Shown: one piece after another, positions 63,638-64,000 of the stretch
Numbering within the stretch: position 1 is the stretch's first letter
How the letters are laid out: the number at the start of each line of letters is the position of its first letter
Assembly: GCF_016907795.1 (NCBI RefSeq)
Contig: NZ_JAFBCR010000001.1
Location: 1,364,001-1,428,000 of the forward strand
Origin: Kocuria palustris
GTDB taxonomy: Bacteria; Actinomycetota; Actinomycetes; Actinomycetales; Micrococcaceae
DNA: 64,000 nt
Direction of reading: 5' to 3'
The notes under the pieces: model-generated
Databases searched by the model: none
What the model saw: only the letters and a program-made list of their open reading frames with translations
What the model was told of the DNA's origin: nothing
Program-made: the position numbers and the translations under genes

Positions 63638-64000
63638 TCAGGCCCCCTCCCGCTCCCGGATGCCGTAGAGACGTGCGGAGAGCTTGGCGGCGGCCTGGCG
63701 CAGCACGTAGCGCTCGCGCTGCTCGTCGTCGACCTGGCCGCCCTCGCTGCGGCAGGTCAGCGCCACACTGGCCACGGGCAGGCCGCGGTGATCCCGGGCC
63801 GCGACCGAGGCCGTCTCCAGCCCCTCGGTGACCTCACCCGTCTCCTGCCCCCAGCCGCGCGAGCGGGCGCGCACCAGCTCGGCGGACAGCTCGAAGGCCG
63901 CGACCCCCAGGCCGTAGAGGTGCTCCTCCGGCAGCCAGACGATGAAGCCCTCCTCCTCCATGACCCGCAGGAGGTGATAGACCGAAGAACGGGGCAGCTC
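63638..64000 (-). CDS. IclR-type regulator, 5' end outside window, apparently lacking the middle of the effector domain
   Basis: The visible 120 residues open in a winged helix (LPRSSVYHLLRVMEEEGFIV, then YGLGVAAFELSAELVRA). IclR proteins then have ~100 residues of effector domain before a segment like the one seen here (GLETASVAARDHRGLPVASVALTC). In this gene that segment follows the HTH directly, so roughly 90-100 residues seem to be missing without breaking the frame. The C-terminal helix (LRQAAAKLSARLYG) is present. The start lies beyond position 64000. Confidence 0.7.
   Translation of the reverse strand, partial: ELPRSSVYHLLRVMEEEGFIVWLPEEHLYGLGVAAFELSAELVRARSRGWGQETGEVTEGLETASVAARDHRGLPVASVALTCRSEGGQVDDEQRERYVLRQAAAKLSARLYGIREREGA

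Overview
The window is a very GC-rich chromosomal segment that reads like a Gram-positive actinobacterium, probably Micrococcales and perhaps Micrococcaceae (an inference from gene content, GTG/TTG start use and leaderless-type promoters, not from a marker gene). No rRNA or tRNA genes were seen. Genes lie close together on both strands, and strong GC-rich hairpins separate many of the transcription units.

Left part (1-15018): the end of bioF, then bioD (biotin synthesis); a complete IS5-family insertion sequence; and a complete type I-E CRISPR-Cas locus transcribed leftward in the order cas3-cas8e-cse2-cas7-cas5-cas6-cas1-cas2. A 6-repeat array lies after cas2. A large array of 30 good repeats plus 4 decayed ones lies upstream of cas3. 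Both arrays read on the minus strand, and a shared motif next to the last right-hand repeat marks their leader ends.

Middle part (15045-45606): an alanine/glycine symporter, ilvD, a disordered membrane protein, an FGGY sugar kinase, a GH15 glucoamylase/trehalase-like enzyme and a divergent glucose-6-phosphate dehydrogenase homologue; two APC amino-acid permeases; a methionine regulon made of two SAM-riboswitch-like leaders, two tandem short MetE-like proteins and one uninterrupted frame that joins MetF to MetE; a hotdog thioesterase; an FMN-reductase gene cut by an in-frame amber codon; an M13 peptidase; a nitrilase-family hydrolase; two DUF202 membrane proteins; purA; a DUF3151 protein; glmS; and mtlD.

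Right part (45603-64000): mtlA (with mtlD a mannitol operon) and class II aldolase; a three-gene leftward cluster of PelG-like and PelF-like proteins plus a glycoside-hydrolase-like protein, suggesting a reduced Pel-type exopolysaccharide system; a SpoU methyltransferase, pyrE and an oxidoreductase; a molybdate operon (HTH-TOBE protein, modA, modB, modC); nadE; a second copy of the glycoside-hydrolase-like protein; exodeoxyribonuclease III; an unknown protein; and an unusually short IclR-type regulator running off the right edge.

The observations most worth following up are the MetF-MetE fusion with an internal ribosome binding site, the reduced Pel-like cluster with its separate paralogue, the G6PD homologue that lacks expected phosphate-site residues, the interrupted reductase, and a small family of intergenic palindromes.
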